From NCBI GenBank assembly GCA_022820485.1, contig JAJEFJ010000001.1, forward strand, positions 62,001 to 126,000: a stretch of DNA of 64,000 nucleotides, in the 5' to 3' direction. The position numbers were made by a program, and so were the translations under genes. This DNA is from Candidatus Latescibacterota bacterium (lineage in GTDB: Bacteria > Latescibacterota > UBA2968 > UBA8231). Below, piece by piece: positions 51,825 to 61,020 of this stretch. The notes below the pieces were generated by a model, which was given only the letters and a program-made list of their open reading frames with translations, had not been told where the DNA came from and did no database searches. How positions within the stretch are numbered: the first letter of the stretch is position 1; each line of letters begins with the position of its first letter.

Positions 51825-53638
51825 CCCCGATCCAACCACACCGGACTCAACCACGCCCGGTGCCCGTCTTGTTGCCGCAGCCGCAGATAGTAATAGGCCC
51901 ACGCGCCCTCTGGCGATGACAATTCGGCCTCGTCGATTTCCACGTCCCAAGCGTTGGGCGCGTCCTGCCAGACGCACTGCCCATTTGCGATGATTTCCAC
52001 CCGCTCAATCGGCGCAGTCCCGTGCAGGCTGGCGGAAAAATACACCTGCTCGCCTTCCGCCAGTGTACCTTCCGCGCCCGAGCGTATGCCGTTGACCGCA
52101 TAGTCGCAGACAATCGGCACGCCCGAAGTCGCGTAGGTCCAGCGCTCATCCATCGCCTGCCACACGGCCTCGCGGGTCAACTCCGTCGCCCGGAAACAGG
52201 TCATCCCCACGTAGCCTCCCGGATTTTGCGTCGGGTGCCCTTGATGGTTGTCAGTCCCAGCGACAAACCCCAAGCGCCAGCCTTGGGCAAAGGCATCCTG
52301 CACCGAAGCGCCCAACTCTCCTAGGCGAATACCCCAATAGTCGTCGAGCGCGTCGGCTTCAAAATTGCCCCGCCCTTGGACGATTTCCACCAACCTAGCC
52401 CGCTTGTTGGGGAATTCCCAGTGGTATTGCGACCAGTAAAACGTCTTGCCCATGACCTCGCGATGCTTGCCGTACTCGATGGGCTGTCCGCAGTTGGGAT
52501 GGTGCGGCACCATGACCACGCCCTCATCCCAAGTCACTTCCGAGGGGCAAAGCTCCGGTTTCCAGTGCCAAGTGCCGCCATCGACTTCTGGCGTGCGCAG
52601 ATAGAGATTGGCGTGCCCGTACGCATTGGAGCTTTCCCACGCGGGGATCGTCACAAAGCGGCCCGGCTCGTAAAACTCCTCATTGACCGCCAAGCACTCG
52701 GCCCACCCAGGGCCAATTGGCGCGTGGTCCGTCATCGCGATCACGTCGAGATTGAGAAAGTCGCGGGCATAGGCGTAAGCCGCGCGCGGCTCCCGATCAC
52801 CATCCACTGAAAGCCGCGTGTGGAAGTGGATGCCGCCGAAGTAGTGGCCGCGCTCGCCGACCGCTTGCGCCGGACCGCTCTGCGCTTCTAAACCGCGCTC
52901 TACATCGCGCGCGGTGATGCGAACTGGACCGTCGGCCTGCACTGCAATACCCTCGATCACGCCCCTCCCATCGGCACCAATTTCTACCTCATCGGGTAAC
53001 CCCTCGCCCGCGCCGTCGGCCTGCAAAGTCACCGTCCCCCGGTAGCTAGGTATTGGATTGAGATGATCGTCCGTCGCGAAAACTACGACCCTACGCTTTC
53101 CCTCCGCATCCGCCGTAGCAGAGACTCGTCCTTCCAGTCGCGTCAGAGGGCCGGGGGCATTGCTCAGGGGAATGGGATCGCCCACCTTCTCGAAAACCTC
53201 GGCTTCGGGCCGCCGCACCCGCACTTGCAGGACACCGCTTATATCCGCGTGCGGCGACGGCACCACGCCCAGGGGAAAGACCAGCCGTGCTCCCGCGCTG
53301 AGCGACTTGGTAACTTGGATGGTACACAGGTAGAGTTCATTGAGCGGCCGTCCCACCAACCCGCCGCCAGCCGGCCCGTCGCCGCCCCGCGTCATATCGG
53401 TCCAGTCGCGTGCCAACCCGTGACCCAGCACCACCACGCCCTCACCTCCTTCGACAAAAGGATCTGCAAGCGTCCACTTGCGGGAATAGGAATGGAACGT
53501 GCTGATCGAAACCCGCACGTCGGCACCAGCTTCCAAGCCCGCCGGACAAGTGACGAACAGCCGCAAGGGCTTGACCTGCTGGTCTGTGGCGACAAACTCC
53601 GTCTGTCCTTCGTAGTGTATTTCTAATTGTTCGTACAT
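51821..53638 (-). CDS. DUF3604 (PHP-like metallohydrolase) protein
   Basis: 605 residues from ATG 53638 with a GAGGAGA site. The N-terminal half is beta-rich (VTCPAGLEAGADVRVSIS, LYLCTIQVTKSL). The C-terminal half has PHP-type metal motifs: FGGIHFHTRLSVDGD, AMTDHAP, MVPHHPNCG and FVAGTDNHQGHP. DUF3604 proteins resemble PHP phosphoesterases and are common near sulfatases; the substrate is unknown. No signal peptide. It is translated in tandem with ywbE. Confidence 0.85.
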   Translation of the reverse strand: MYEQLEIHYEGQTEFVATDQQVKPLRLFVTCPAGLEAGADVRVSISTFHSYSRKWTLADPFVEGGEGVVVLGHGLARDWTDMTRGGDGPAGGGLVGRPLNELYLCTIQVTKSLSAGARLVFPLGVVPSPHADISGVLQVRVRRPEAEVFEKVGDPIPLSNAPGPLTRLEGRVSATADAEGKRRVVVFATDDHLNPIPSYRGTVTLQADGAGEGLPDEVEIGADGRGVIEGIAVQADGPVRITARDVERGLEAQSGPAQAVGERGHYFGGIHFHTRLSVDGDREPRAAYAYARDFLNLDVIAMTDHAPIGPGWAECLAVNEEFYEPGRFVTIPAWESSNAYGHANLYLRTPEVDGGTWHWKPELCPSEVTWDEGVVMVPHHPNCGQPIEYGKHREVMGKTFYWSQYHWEFPNKRARLVEIVQGRGNFEADALDDYWGIRLGELGASVQDAFAQGWRLGFVAGTDNHQGHPTQNPGGYVGMTCFRATELTREAVWQAMDERWTYATSGVPIVCDYAVNGIRSGAEGTLAEGEQVYFSASLHGTAPIERVEIIANGQCVWQDAPNAWDVEIDEAELSSPEGAWAYYYLRLRQQDGHRAWLSPVWLDRG

Positions 53639-53651
53639 ATCTTCTCCTCGA

Positions 53652-54101
53652 TTAGACAAACTTCTGAGCATGTATCGTGAAAGGGGATGTCGTGTACGAC
53701 TGAAACAAAACCCGTCCATCAAATGACAAAAGCTGCTGAAGTCTTCGACTGTAAATAGGATGCTCTATCATTTTACCTGCCTCAGTCTTTTGAACCCATG
53801 TAACATCGAGCGTCTCTTCTCCTGTCCGAGCATCCCCAGACAACCAAGAACCAAGAAAATCGAATATCACCCGATGATTGCTGAGGTTGCTATACACGCC
53901 GACAAGTCGATCAGCCGCAGCCACGACGTTGGCCTCTTCTCTAACTTCGCGGACGACCCCATCGAGGACGGACTCACCCTCTTCGATCTGGCCACCTGGA
54001 AACTCCCACCCTCTTCGTTCTGTTTTAACTAGCAGCACCTCGTCTCCCCGTTCCACGAGCATTCCAGCAGCGACGATATGTTTGGGCGGGTTCAAATGCA
54101 T
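53652..54101 (-). CDS. NUDIX hydrolase
   Basis: 149 residues with the Nudix box GGQIEEGESVLDGVVREVREEANV (Gx5Ex7REUxEExxU), catalytic for Mg-dependent pyrophosphate bond cleavage in nucleoside diphosphate derivatives. AAGMLVERGDEVLLVKTERRGWEFPGG precedes it. Substrate cannot be assigned. It lies 13 bases before the DUF3604 gene in the same direction. Confidence 0.92.
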   Translation of the reverse strand: MHLNPPKHIVAAGMLVERGDEVLLVKTERRGWEFPGGQIEEGESVLDGVVREVREEANVVAAADRLVGVYSNLSNHRVIFDFLGSWLSGDARTGEETLDVTWVQKTEAGKMIEHPIYSRRLQQLLSFDGRVLFQSYTTSPFTIHAQKFV

Positions 54102-54136
54102 TTGTTGCTTCCTGAGTCAAAGCAAACGAGAACTTC

Positions 54137-55576
54137 TCAGACGTAATTAGTCTCGTTCCACGCCCCCACCGAAAACGCCGTGCGATACTGCCGCGTCGAG
54201 ATCAGCCAGTGGCACAGGTGTTTCTCGCACTGTTCGACGATCTCTTGGTACGCCTGCTCGCCGTACAAATTGCGAGCCTCGTGCGGATCGGCCTCCAGAT
54301 CGTAAAGCTCGCCGCAGTCGCCCCCAAAATCCTCCGGCTGATAGTGTACGTAACGCCACTTGCCCCAGCGCAGCGCCTTGCTGTGCCGATGCTCAGTGAC
54401 CGCCACCTCACGCACGGGATCGGTTCCACCCCGCAAAAGTTCGCTGATATCCACCCCATCCATACCCTCCATCGCCGACAACCCGCAGAGATTCATAAAC
54501 GTAGGAGCCAAATCGACATTTTCCACCAACACGTCGCAAACCCTCCCTTCAACCGCAACACCCGGCACCCGCCAGAGCATCGGCACCCGACACACCGCCT
54601 CCGAGCAGATCCCAGGGGCCTTTTCCTGAATGCCGAAAGCAGTGCTGTACGCGCCGTGGTCGGAGTTATAGACGACGATCGTATCTTCAGCCAAGCCGCG
54701 TTCGTCGAGGTAGTCCAAAAGGCGGCCAATGCAGTAGTCAACCTGCGTCACGCAGCCCAGATAGCCGCGCCAGATATTGCGCGCGCCCTCCTCCGGCGAC
54801 CATTCCTCCCCCTCCCAAGCCCGCTGAAACCGCGCGTGCATATCGCGAAAATGCGGCGGTCGTCCCGACGGATCCTGATAATAAGTCTCCGGCAACGCAA
54901 TGTCGTCTGCATACATATCCCAAAACTTCTGATCCGGCGTATAAGGCGCGTGCGGTCGCGGCAACGACACCTGCATACAGAAGAGATCTCCCTCACACCC
55001 CCCCATAAATTCAATCGCCCGATCCACACACCAAGTCTCGACATTGTACTCCAACGGCAACTCCGATGGCCGGGCGCGGAATTGGTTCTGTGGCAAACCA
55101 ACAGGGTGGAGAGCGGGGTAGCCAGTGATGCGGAAGTTGTCGTTTTGCTCCAACAGACCGGCTCCCGCCAAAAACGTTTGATACGGCGACAAACCGCCCG
55201 CACCCGGCACCGGCGTCGAAGTACCAGACATCCAATAGTCAACATGGTCCAACAGCCAATCGCTCGGCTGGTTGGGCACGTGCGTCTTGCCGATCACCGC
55301 CGTCTTGTACCCGTGCTGCTTAAAATGGCCGAGGAAACTCTGCATCCCCTCCGGACGCGGCCCCCCCAAACCAAAAAAACCGTGGTTGTGGCAGTACTGT
55401 CCCGTGTACATGCTCATGCGGCTAGGCGTGCAGATCGGATTCTGGGTGTACGCCGCTGAAAAGCGCATCCCCTCGCTGGCCAGCCGATCCATGTTGGGCG
55501 TCAGCGCCTGCGCGTGGCCTTCGCAGCCCATACAGGCCGCTTGGTGCTGATCAGATAGGATGTGCAGTACATTCAT
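54137..55576 (-). CDS. Sulfatase (type I, formylglycine-dependent)
   Basis: 479 residues from ATG 55576. NVLHILSDQHQAACMGCEGH provides metal ligands, and CTPSRMSMYTG holds the formylglycine cysteine (Cys49). GKTHVPNQPSDWLLDHVDYW, MQVSLPRPHAPYTP, VVYNSDHGAYSTAFGIQEK and a C-terminal ELYDLEADPHEARNL follow. It differs clearly from the other two sulfatases here and probably has another sulfated substrate. No signal peptide is seen. Confidence 0.92.
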   Translation of the reverse strand: MNVLHILSDQHQAACMGCEGHAQALTPNMDRLASEGMRFSAAYTQNPICTPSRMSMYTGQYCHNHGFFGLGGPRPEGMQSFLGHFKQHGYKTAVIGKTHVPNQPSDWLLDHVDYWMSGTSTPVPGAGGLSPYQTFLAGAGLLEQNDNFRITGYPALHPVGLPQNQFRARPSELPLEYNVETWCVDRAIEFMGGCEGDLFCMQVSLPRPHAPYTPDQKFWDMYADDIALPETYYQDPSGRPPHFRDMHARFQRAWEGEEWSPEEGARNIWRGYLGCVTQVDYCIGRLLDYLDERGLAEDTIVVYNSDHGAYSTAFGIQEKAPGICSEAVCRVPMLWRVPGVAVEGRVCDVLVENVDLAPTFMNLCGLSAMEGMDGVDISELLRGGTDPVREVAVTEHRHSKALRWGKWRYVHYQPEDFGGDCGELYDLEADPHEARNLYGEQAYQEIVEQCEKHLCHWLISTRQYRTAFSVGAWNETNYV

Positions 55577-55658
55577 AAGCCGCACCTTCTCGGAGCTGTG
55601 AGATTTCTGCTAAAACAAATGGCTTTATACCAGTAAAGCTATTCGCTATATTTTGGCT

Positions 55659-55931
55659 ATGGAGAATGCGCCGTACGAACTGACGATCAAGAGGCAGGCG
55701 ATCAAAGCCCTGCAAAATATGCCTCGTCAGAACGCCCAACGCATTCGCCGCGAATTGGACAAATTGGCCGCACAGCCCAATCGGCGGGACGTTGATGTCG
55801 CTAGCTTGACAGGACGGCCCGGTTTTCGCCTCCGCGTTGGCGACTGGCGGATCATTTTCACGCGAGAAAATACGGCTCGGGTAATTGACGTGCTGCGAAT
55901 CGTCCCACGCGGGCAGGCCTATAAGCGATAG
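55659..55931 (+). CDS. relE: RelE/ParE-type toxin
   Basis: 90 residues from ATG 55659 (a TTG two codons earlier also fits). YELTIKRQAIKALQNMPRQNAQRIRRELDKLA, GFRLRVGDWRIIFTRE and VLRIVPRGQAYKR are the RelE fold: two helices, then a beta sheet with the arginines that cleave ribosome-bound mRNA. The antitoxin gene follows 9 bases later, a reverse (toxin-first) order. Confidence 0.9.
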   Translation: MENAPYELTIKRQAIKALQNMPRQNAQRIRRELDKLAAQPNRRDVDVASLTGRPGFRLRVGDWRIIFTRENTARVIDVLRIVPRGQAYKR

Positions 55932-55940
55932 GAGCACTCC

Positions 55941-56312
55941 ATGAACAAGCCACAAGTTATTCTTGACAACACCGGACAACCTGCCTTCGCCGTAATCCCT
56001 TGGCGCGATTATGAGCGTCTCACACGCGAGGACGCGGAGGCGATATTGAGCGATGAAGAACATTATGATCGCGCCAAGGCAAGCAACGACGAATCCTTCC
56101 CTATTGAGGTGGTCGACCAACTCTTGGCCGGACAAAATCCAATCAGTGTGTACCGCAACTATCGGGGTCTGACCCAGAACGAACTGGCCGCCGCCGCTGG
56201 CATCAATGAGGTCTATCTCTCCCAGATCGAAACCGGCAAACGCACCGGCTCGGCCAAAACATTAGCCGCTCTCGCCAAGGCGTTGCAGATGACGGTGGAT
56301 GATCTTATTTGA
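55941..56312 (+). CDS. XRE-family antitoxin partnered with the RelE toxin
   Basis: 123 residues with two parts: a Phd-like start (VILDNTGQPAFAVIPWRDYERL) and an XRE helix-turn-helix (YRGLTQNELAAAAGINEVYLSQIETGKR) at the C-terminal end, a HigA-like arrangement. It should neutralise the upstream RelE-type toxin and repress the operon. An AGGAG site precedes the ATG. Confidence 0.85.
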   Translation: MNKPQVILDNTGQPAFAVIPWRDYERLTREDAEAILSDEEHYDRAKASNDESFPIEVVDQLLAGQNPISVYRNYRGLTQNELAAAAGINEVYLSQIETGKRTGSAKTLAALAKALQMTVDDLI

Positions 56313-56367
56313 CCTCTCAGTATATTAGTTTTTTAGACGCCTTCTATGACTACCCCGACCTCAGCTA

Positions 56368-57321
56368 CTACGGCTCCGAAATCCTAATGTCGTCTTCTGT
56401 CAATGTCCGTTCCAATGCCCTGTCCCAGTCCATGCTGTCTTTCTCAAACGTTGTTTGTACGCATCCGGGCAATTGCCGTCCACAGATGTACATCTCAGGA
56501 GTGCCCCAGTGCTCCGTGCCTTCGGGAATCCTTGGTCTGTTCCCGGTATGCTGGATTGTCGCTTTCATGTAATGCACGATATAAGCCCGCCGAAACCGAT
56601 CTGATCTGTTGGGTGTGCTGCGGTGCAATAGCGCATTGTTGAAAAATACCAGTGCGCCCTTTGGCACTTCTACTGGCATGGCCTGTTCTTCCATCTCGTC
56701 GGACACGGTCACTCTCTTTTGCAACAAATAATCATCGCTCTCGACCTCGCTGTGATCTATCACGCCCAAGCGATGACTGCCGGGGATCACCCACAAGCAT
56801 CCGTTCTCTTCGTCCGCATCATCCAGCGCCAGCCAAGTTCCAATCGTCGATTGGTCTATGGCGTCTCCTACGCTACTGATATAAATGTTGCGGAAATACC
56901 ACGAGTCCTGATGCCACGCAATAGGCCGCCCGGTGCCCGGGGGTTTGAAAAAATATAGATCGTTTGGACAGAACAGGTCTCGCCCCACGATCTCTGCGAC
57001 CGCGTCCAGCCGCCTTGGGTCGCGAATGTGTGATCGCACCAATGCACTGAATCTGTGTAGTCGCGTTATACCGTCTAACGATGCGGCACCAGAAGTCGCA
57101 TCAGTTCCGGCATTGCGTTTCAGAATTGCTTGCTTCTCTTTCTCTGTCAACACGTCAGAGGTCTCAACGAGTTCTACGAGATCTTCGATTCTATCGCGCA
57201 GTGCATCAATCTCATAAACGTCGAAGGCATCTGCGCGAATAAAGAACCCATCTTTTGCATACTTTTCGCGTTCTTCCGCAGTCAATCCATGCGTTGTAGT
57301 GTCAACTGTTGCCACAAACAT
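56368..57321 (-). CDS. Phytanoyl-CoA dioxygenase (PhyH) family protein
   Basis: 317 residues. The Fe(II)/2-oxoglutarate site is visible as WHQDSWYF and a later histidine and arginine in LLHRSTPNRSDRFRRAYIVHYM, with GTWLALDDADEENGCLWVIPGSH between. The family oxidises fatty acyl chains, amino acids or natural products; its many copies in marine uncultivated bacteria have unknown substrates. It lies between a toxin-antitoxin pair and a MITE. Confidence 0.92.
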   Translation of the reverse strand: MFVATVDTTTHGLTAEEREKYAKDGFFIRADAFDVYEIDALRDRIEDLVELVETSDVLTEKEKQAILKRNAGTDATSGAASLDGITRLHRFSALVRSHIRDPRRLDAVAEIVGRDLFCPNDLYFFKPPGTGRPIAWHQDSWYFRNIYISSVGDAIDQSTIGTWLALDDADEENGCLWVIPGSHRLGVIDHSEVESDDYLLQKRVTVSDEMEEQAMPVEVPKGALVFFNNALLHRSTPNRSDRFRRAYIVHYMKATIQHTGNRPRIPEGTEHWGTPEMYICGRQLPGCVQTTFEKDSMDWDRALERTLTEDDIRISEP

Positions 57322-57346
57322 CTCCTTTCCTTTTGAGAATTATTAA

Positions 57347-57467
57347 CTGACGTTACGCATCTGCGCCGAAGCGATAGATGTAGGGGCGTCCCTTGTGGGC
57401 GCCCAGGCAACAGCCCCAGACCTACGAGGGCAACCACAAGGGTTGCCCCTACCATGCGTAACATCAG
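57347..57467. mobile_element. 121-bp MITE (CTGAYGTTACGCA family), copy 2
   Basis: Terminal inverted repeats CTGACGTTACGCAT and ATGCGTAACATCAG (one mismatch). 7-bp target duplication TTATTAA at 57340-57346 and 57468-57474. The centre is unrelated to copy 1 and contains two inverted blocks GGGGCGTCCC... and ...GGTTGCCCC around ACAAGGG. Confidence 0.75.
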
Positions 57468-57476
57468 TTATTAATT

Positions 57477-57501
57477 TAATGCCTAATGCCTAATGCCTAA
57501 T
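57477..57501. repeat. Tandem 7-bp repeat (TAATGCC)
   Basis: Three perfect TAATGCC units plus a partial TAAT, directly upstream of the sulfatase ribosome site. Confidence 0.8.
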
Positions 57502-57522
57502 TTACGAAGAAGGAGTCCCTTC

Positions 57523-59154
57523 ATGCCCACCACCTCCCAGCGTCCCAACATCGTCCTCATCCTCGCCGACGACATGGGCTATTCCGACCTCGGCTGCTAC
57601 GGCTCTGAAATCCGCACCCCCAACCTAGACGGCCTCGCCGCCCAAGGGTTGCGCTTTTCGCAGATGTACAATTTCGCCCGCTGCTGCCCCTCGCGCGCGG
57701 CTCTGCTGACCGGCCTCTATCCGCACCAAGCCGGCATCGGCCACATGGCCGGCGGCATTCCCAACGCCCCCGGTTACGGCGGCTACCTGCGCCACTCGGC
57801 CGTCACCATCGCCCAAGTGCTCAAGGAGCGCGGCTATCGCACCCTAATGTCGGGCAAGTGGCACTGCGGCAAAAGGCCCAACAGCGCCGACAGCCCTCCC
57901 GAAATGCAGCACGGCTTCGACCGCCTCTTTGGCCTCGGTAGAAACAGCGGCTACTTTGGCGGGCGCACCTGCACCCTCGACGGCAAACCTATCGCCGCAA
58001 ACCCCAGCGACTTCTACCTCACCGACGCCATCTCCGACCACGCCGTTGACTTCATTGCCGAAAGCGCCGACCAGCCCTTTTTCATGTACGTCGCATACAC
58101 AGCGCCGCACTGGCCGCTCCACGCCTTTGAGGAAGACATCGCCCGCTACCAAGGCCAGTACCGCAAAGGCGGCTGGGATGCAGCGCGCACCGCCCGCCAC
58201 GAAGCGCTCAAAGACATGGAAGTCGTCAGCTCTCACTGGGACATATCGCCCCGCGACGAGGACGCACCCCCTTGGCCTGAAGCGGCTGACCCAGATTGGG
58301 AAGACCGGCGCATGGCCGTGTACGCCGCCCAAGTCGATCGCATGGACCAAGGCATCGGCCGCATCCTCGCCAAACTCCGCGAACACAACGTGGAGAACAA
58401 CACCATCGTCATTTTCCTCTCGGACAACGGCGGCTGCGCTGAATTTCTGTGCGAGGATGGCAATCGCATCGACTGGGTCTTTTTACAGGGCCTCACCACC
58501 CACGACGGACGGCCCGTGCAAATGGGCAACATCCCCGGTCTAATGCCTGGAGCTGAGGACACCTACATGAGCTACGACGTGCCTTGGGCCAATGTCAGCA
58601 CCACCCCCTTCCGCCGCTACAAGCGCTGGGTCCACGAAGGCGGCATCGCCACCCCCTGCATCGTCCGCTGGCCTGCTACCATAAAACAACCCGACCTCGC
58701 GCACGCCCCGGCCCAAATCATCGACATCACCGCAACCCTCATCGACGCGGCCGGCGCTTCCTATCCCACCGAATACGACGGCCACACCATCACCCCCCTC
58801 GAAGGCGAGAGCTTCCTCGCGCTCCTCGAAGGCCGCGAGTGGTCGCGGGAAAAGCCTATGTACTGGGAGCACGAAGGCAATGCCGCCATCCGCATCGGAC
58901 CGTGGAAACTAGTCTGCGAAACCAGCGGCCAAGGCGGCTGGGAACTCTACAACATGGACGAAGATCGCACCGAACTCAACGACCTAGCGGAGCGGGAAAA
59001 AGATAGAGTTAGAGAAATGGAACAGCGCTACCGCGAATGGGCCGACCGCGCCGATGTCCTGCCCTGGCCCATCAACCCCGGCGTGTGGAGATTCCCCGGT
59101 ATGCGCCCGGACGGCACCTTCTACATGCGCGGCCAGCACGGCCACATGGTCTAA
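57523..59154 (+). CDS. Arylsulfatase (type I, formylglycine-dependent)
   Basis: 543 residues from ATG 57523 with an AAGGAG site; the frame is open 30 bases further upstream without one. NIVLILADDMGYSDLGCYGSEIRTPNLD is the classical arylsulfatase start, and CCPSRAALLTG carries the formylglycine cysteine (Cys54). GKWHCGKRPN, MYVAYTAPHWPLHA, FLSDNGGCAEF and TPCIVRWP follow. It is larger and closest to arylsulfatase A/B-like enzymes, acting on sulfated glycans or aryl sulfates. No signal peptide is evident. Confidence 0.94.
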   Translation: MPTTSQRPNIVLILADDMGYSDLGCYGSEIRTPNLDGLAAQGLRFSQMYNFARCCPSRAALLTGLYPHQAGIGHMAGGIPNAPGYGGYLRHSAVTIAQVLKERGYRTLMSGKWHCGKRPNSADSPPEMQHGFDRLFGLGRNSGYFGGRTCTLDGKPIAANPSDFYLTDAISDHAVDFIAESADQPFFMYVAYTAPHWPLHAFEEDIARYQGQYRKGGWDAARTARHEALKDMEVVSSHWDISPRDEDAPPWPEAADPDWEDRRMAVYAAQVDRMDQGIGRILAKLREHNVENNTIVIFLSDNGGCAEFLCEDGNRIDWVFLQGLTTHDGRPVQMGNIPGLMPGAEDTYMSYDVPWANVSTTPFRRYKRWVHEGGIATPCIVRWPATIKQPDLAHAPAQIIDITATLIDAAGASYPTEYDGHTITPLEGESFLALLEGREWSREKPMYWEHEGNAAIRIGPWKLVCETSGQGGWELYNMDEDRTELNDLAEREKDRVREMEQRYREWADRADVLPWPINPGVWRFPGMRPDGTFYMRGQHGHMV

Positions 59155-59175
59155 GACGCCCCTACTGCACCACTC

Positions 59176-60846
59176 CTACCTCCCTGTAAATCTCTGCACA
59201 ACCCCTACCTTCCGGTAAATCTCCTCGCGCACCTTGTAGATTTCCCGCGCCTCTTGGGTCATCTCCGCTCCACCCCGTTCCGTCCATTCGGCCACGAAAT
59301 AGTCGAAATAGTCGAGGGTGCGCTCGCCTCGTATGATCTCGGCGTAAACCGTCATCTGCAAATTGCGTAGATCGCGCAAGTGCTTGATCGACGAAGGTAC
59401 CACGTCCGGCTTGCCGAACAGGCCGGCCTGCGCCCACTCGGTGCGCTGATAGCGCTCGCGGTGTTGTAGCATCGCCGTCGGCAAGTACTTGTCGGCAATG
59501 GCGGGCCGGACCCCGCAGGGCGCGAAAAAGCCGCCCGGGCCATCGACGCTCAACACAGTCAGATGCTTGCTGGCGACGTTGCGGTCGTCGTAGGGCGGTA
59601 GATGGTACAGGCCGCGCTCGGCGTCGAACTCCCAATGCACGCCACGCTGGCCCATCCGCACCTCGACAAAGAGCTTTTCCTCAACCGCTAGCGCCTCGAA
59701 AATTTTGAGCATCCGCACCACCTTCTCAGGCGCGGTCGCCACCTGCTTGCCGAAGACAAAGACATGGGCGGCCGTGCTCCACACCCGTCCCCCTCGGATG
59801 CCCTCCGGGCCAGCCGGAAACGGCCCGACCACCACCTCGGCACCCGGCTGCAACTCGGCAATGACCGATACCAACGATGCCTTGTTGTACTTGTCAAAGC
59901 TGCTATAGCCGCCGTGGCTAAAGAGGTACCCCGTCTTGCCGCTGACGAATTTCTGGTAGGGTATTGGGCTGCTCTTGATTTGGCCGATCGCAAAGTCGGG
60001 GTCAATCAATCCATCGACGTACCACTTGTGCAAAAGGCCCAAGATCTCTTTCACCTCGGGCCGGGTCCCACCCCACACAACCTCGCCATCGCGCAACATC
60101 CAGCCGTGCGGCACGATCCCGTAGGCCCCGAAGACCGCACCGAAGACATTGAACCAAGCCTGCGCATTGGGACACATGCCGTAGGTGTCTTGTATCCCAT
60201 TGCCGTCCGGGTCCTCGTGGCGAAATTTCCACAGCGCCGTGTACATCTCGTCGAGGGTCTCCGGCACCTTGTCGATGCCGACGTTGCGCAGCCAGTCCAT
60301 CCTCCAGATCCCCGGCACAGGATAGCCGAGACTGCTACCCCAAGTGGGGATGCCGTAGTTGGCCCCCTTCCAGTAGGCATAGAGCCACGCCGAGGGTGCG
60401 TACTCGTTGAGATAGCGCACGTAGTTGGGCGCGTGTTTTTGGATGACCTCGTAGGGAATGGGCAGCGCATAGCCGTGATGGGCGTCCTTTTGCACCACGA
60501 CCGGATCGCCGGCGTAGAACAAATCGGGCACATTGCCGCCAGCAAAGACCAGCGGCCGACGGCGCATATAGGCAAAATGACTAGTAAACTGCGGCTTGAA
60601 ATCGACGTTGAACCGCGCTTCGAGCCGCTTTTCGATCCAGGTTCCCTCGCGCGCAGTGGGGAAGCGCGGGATGCTCATCCAAGAGATCTCAAGCCGCTCT
60701 GCCGGGTCATCGACCACCGCATCCCAGTCGATACTCAGTTCTGCCTCTGCCGCCTGCATCCTCCGCGCCTGCCGCTCGGCGAGGGCATATACAGTGCTAA
60801 TGCCAGCGAAAAACACCAACAGGGCGAGAAGTTTTCTCCGCGTCAT
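59176..60846 (-). CDS. Extracellular solute-binding protein (LplA-like, family 1)
   Basis: 556 residues. An N-terminal hydrophobic stretch LLALLVFFAGISTVYALA may be a signal peptide or an anchor; no clear lipobox is seen. NVDFKPQFTSHFAYMRRRPLVFAGGNVPDLF, GIPTWGSSLGYPVPGIWRMDWLRNVGIDKVPETLDEMY and DPDGNGIQDTYG are typical of LplA-type binding proteins for large sugars. The matching LplB/LplC permeases are encoded at 44.6-46.4 kb, 13 kb away, which is unusual but the subfamilies fit. Confidence 0.85.
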   Translation of the reverse strand: MTRRKLLALLVFFAGISTVYALAERQARRMQAAEAELSIDWDAVVDDPAERLEISWMSIPRFPTAREGTWIEKRLEARFNVDFKPQFTSHFAYMRRRPLVFAGGNVPDLFYAGDPVVVQKDAHHGYALPIPYEVIQKHAPNYVRYLNEYAPSAWLYAYWKGANYGIPTWGSSLGYPVPGIWRMDWLRNVGIDKVPETLDEMYTALWKFRHEDPDGNGIQDTYGMCPNAQAWFNVFGAVFGAYGIVPHGWMLRDGEVVWGGTRPEVKEILGLLHKWYVDGLIDPDFAIGQIKSSPIPYQKFVSGKTGYLFSHGGYSSFDKYNKASLVSVIAELQPGAEVVVGPFPAGPEGIRGGRVWSTAAHVFVFGKQVATAPEKVVRMLKIFEALAVEEKLFVEVRMGQRGVHWEFDAERGLYHLPPYDDRNVASKHLTVLSVDGPGGFFAPCGVRPAIADKYLPTAMLQHRERYQRTEWAQAGLFGKPDVVPSSIKHLRDLRNLQMTVYAEIIRGERTLDYFDYFVAEWTERGGAEMTQEAREIYKVREEIYRKVGVVQRFTGR

Positions 60847-60876
60847 AGTACCCTAATTAGGGATCGATTCTGAACC

Positions 60877-60948
60877 GGCCACTTCGACAAGCTCAGTGGC
60901 CTACTTGGGCGAGCTTCAGTGTCCGGCCATTGAGCTTGTCGAAGTGGC
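60877..60948. repeat. Inverted repeat element (CCACTTCGACAAGCTCA arms)
   Basis: Arms of about 24 bp (60877-60901 and 60925-60948) pair almost perfectly around a 23-base centre. It is a common type of scattered bacterial intergenic repeat, just upstream of the solute-binding protein gene. Confidence 0.65.
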
Positions 60949-60952
60949 ATCT

Positions 60953-60992
60953 AAAAAACAAGGGAGGCAGATCGCAATCGATCCACCTCCCT
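60953..60992 (-). terminator. Rho-independent terminator of the CBM9-like gene
   Basis: On the minus strand, AGGGAGG pairs with CCTCCCT with an inner GATCG/CGATC stem, followed by TTGTTTTTT. It lies 28 bases beyond the stop codon at 61021. Confidence 0.8.
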
Positions 60993-61020
60993 AAGTCAAA
61001 CCCGCAAACTGCCGGGCCAG

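Noticed and set aside
54209..55459. 416-codon plus-strand frame
   Set aside because: It lies opposite the sulfatase at 54.1-55.6 kb, arginine-rich with no domain; shadow frame.
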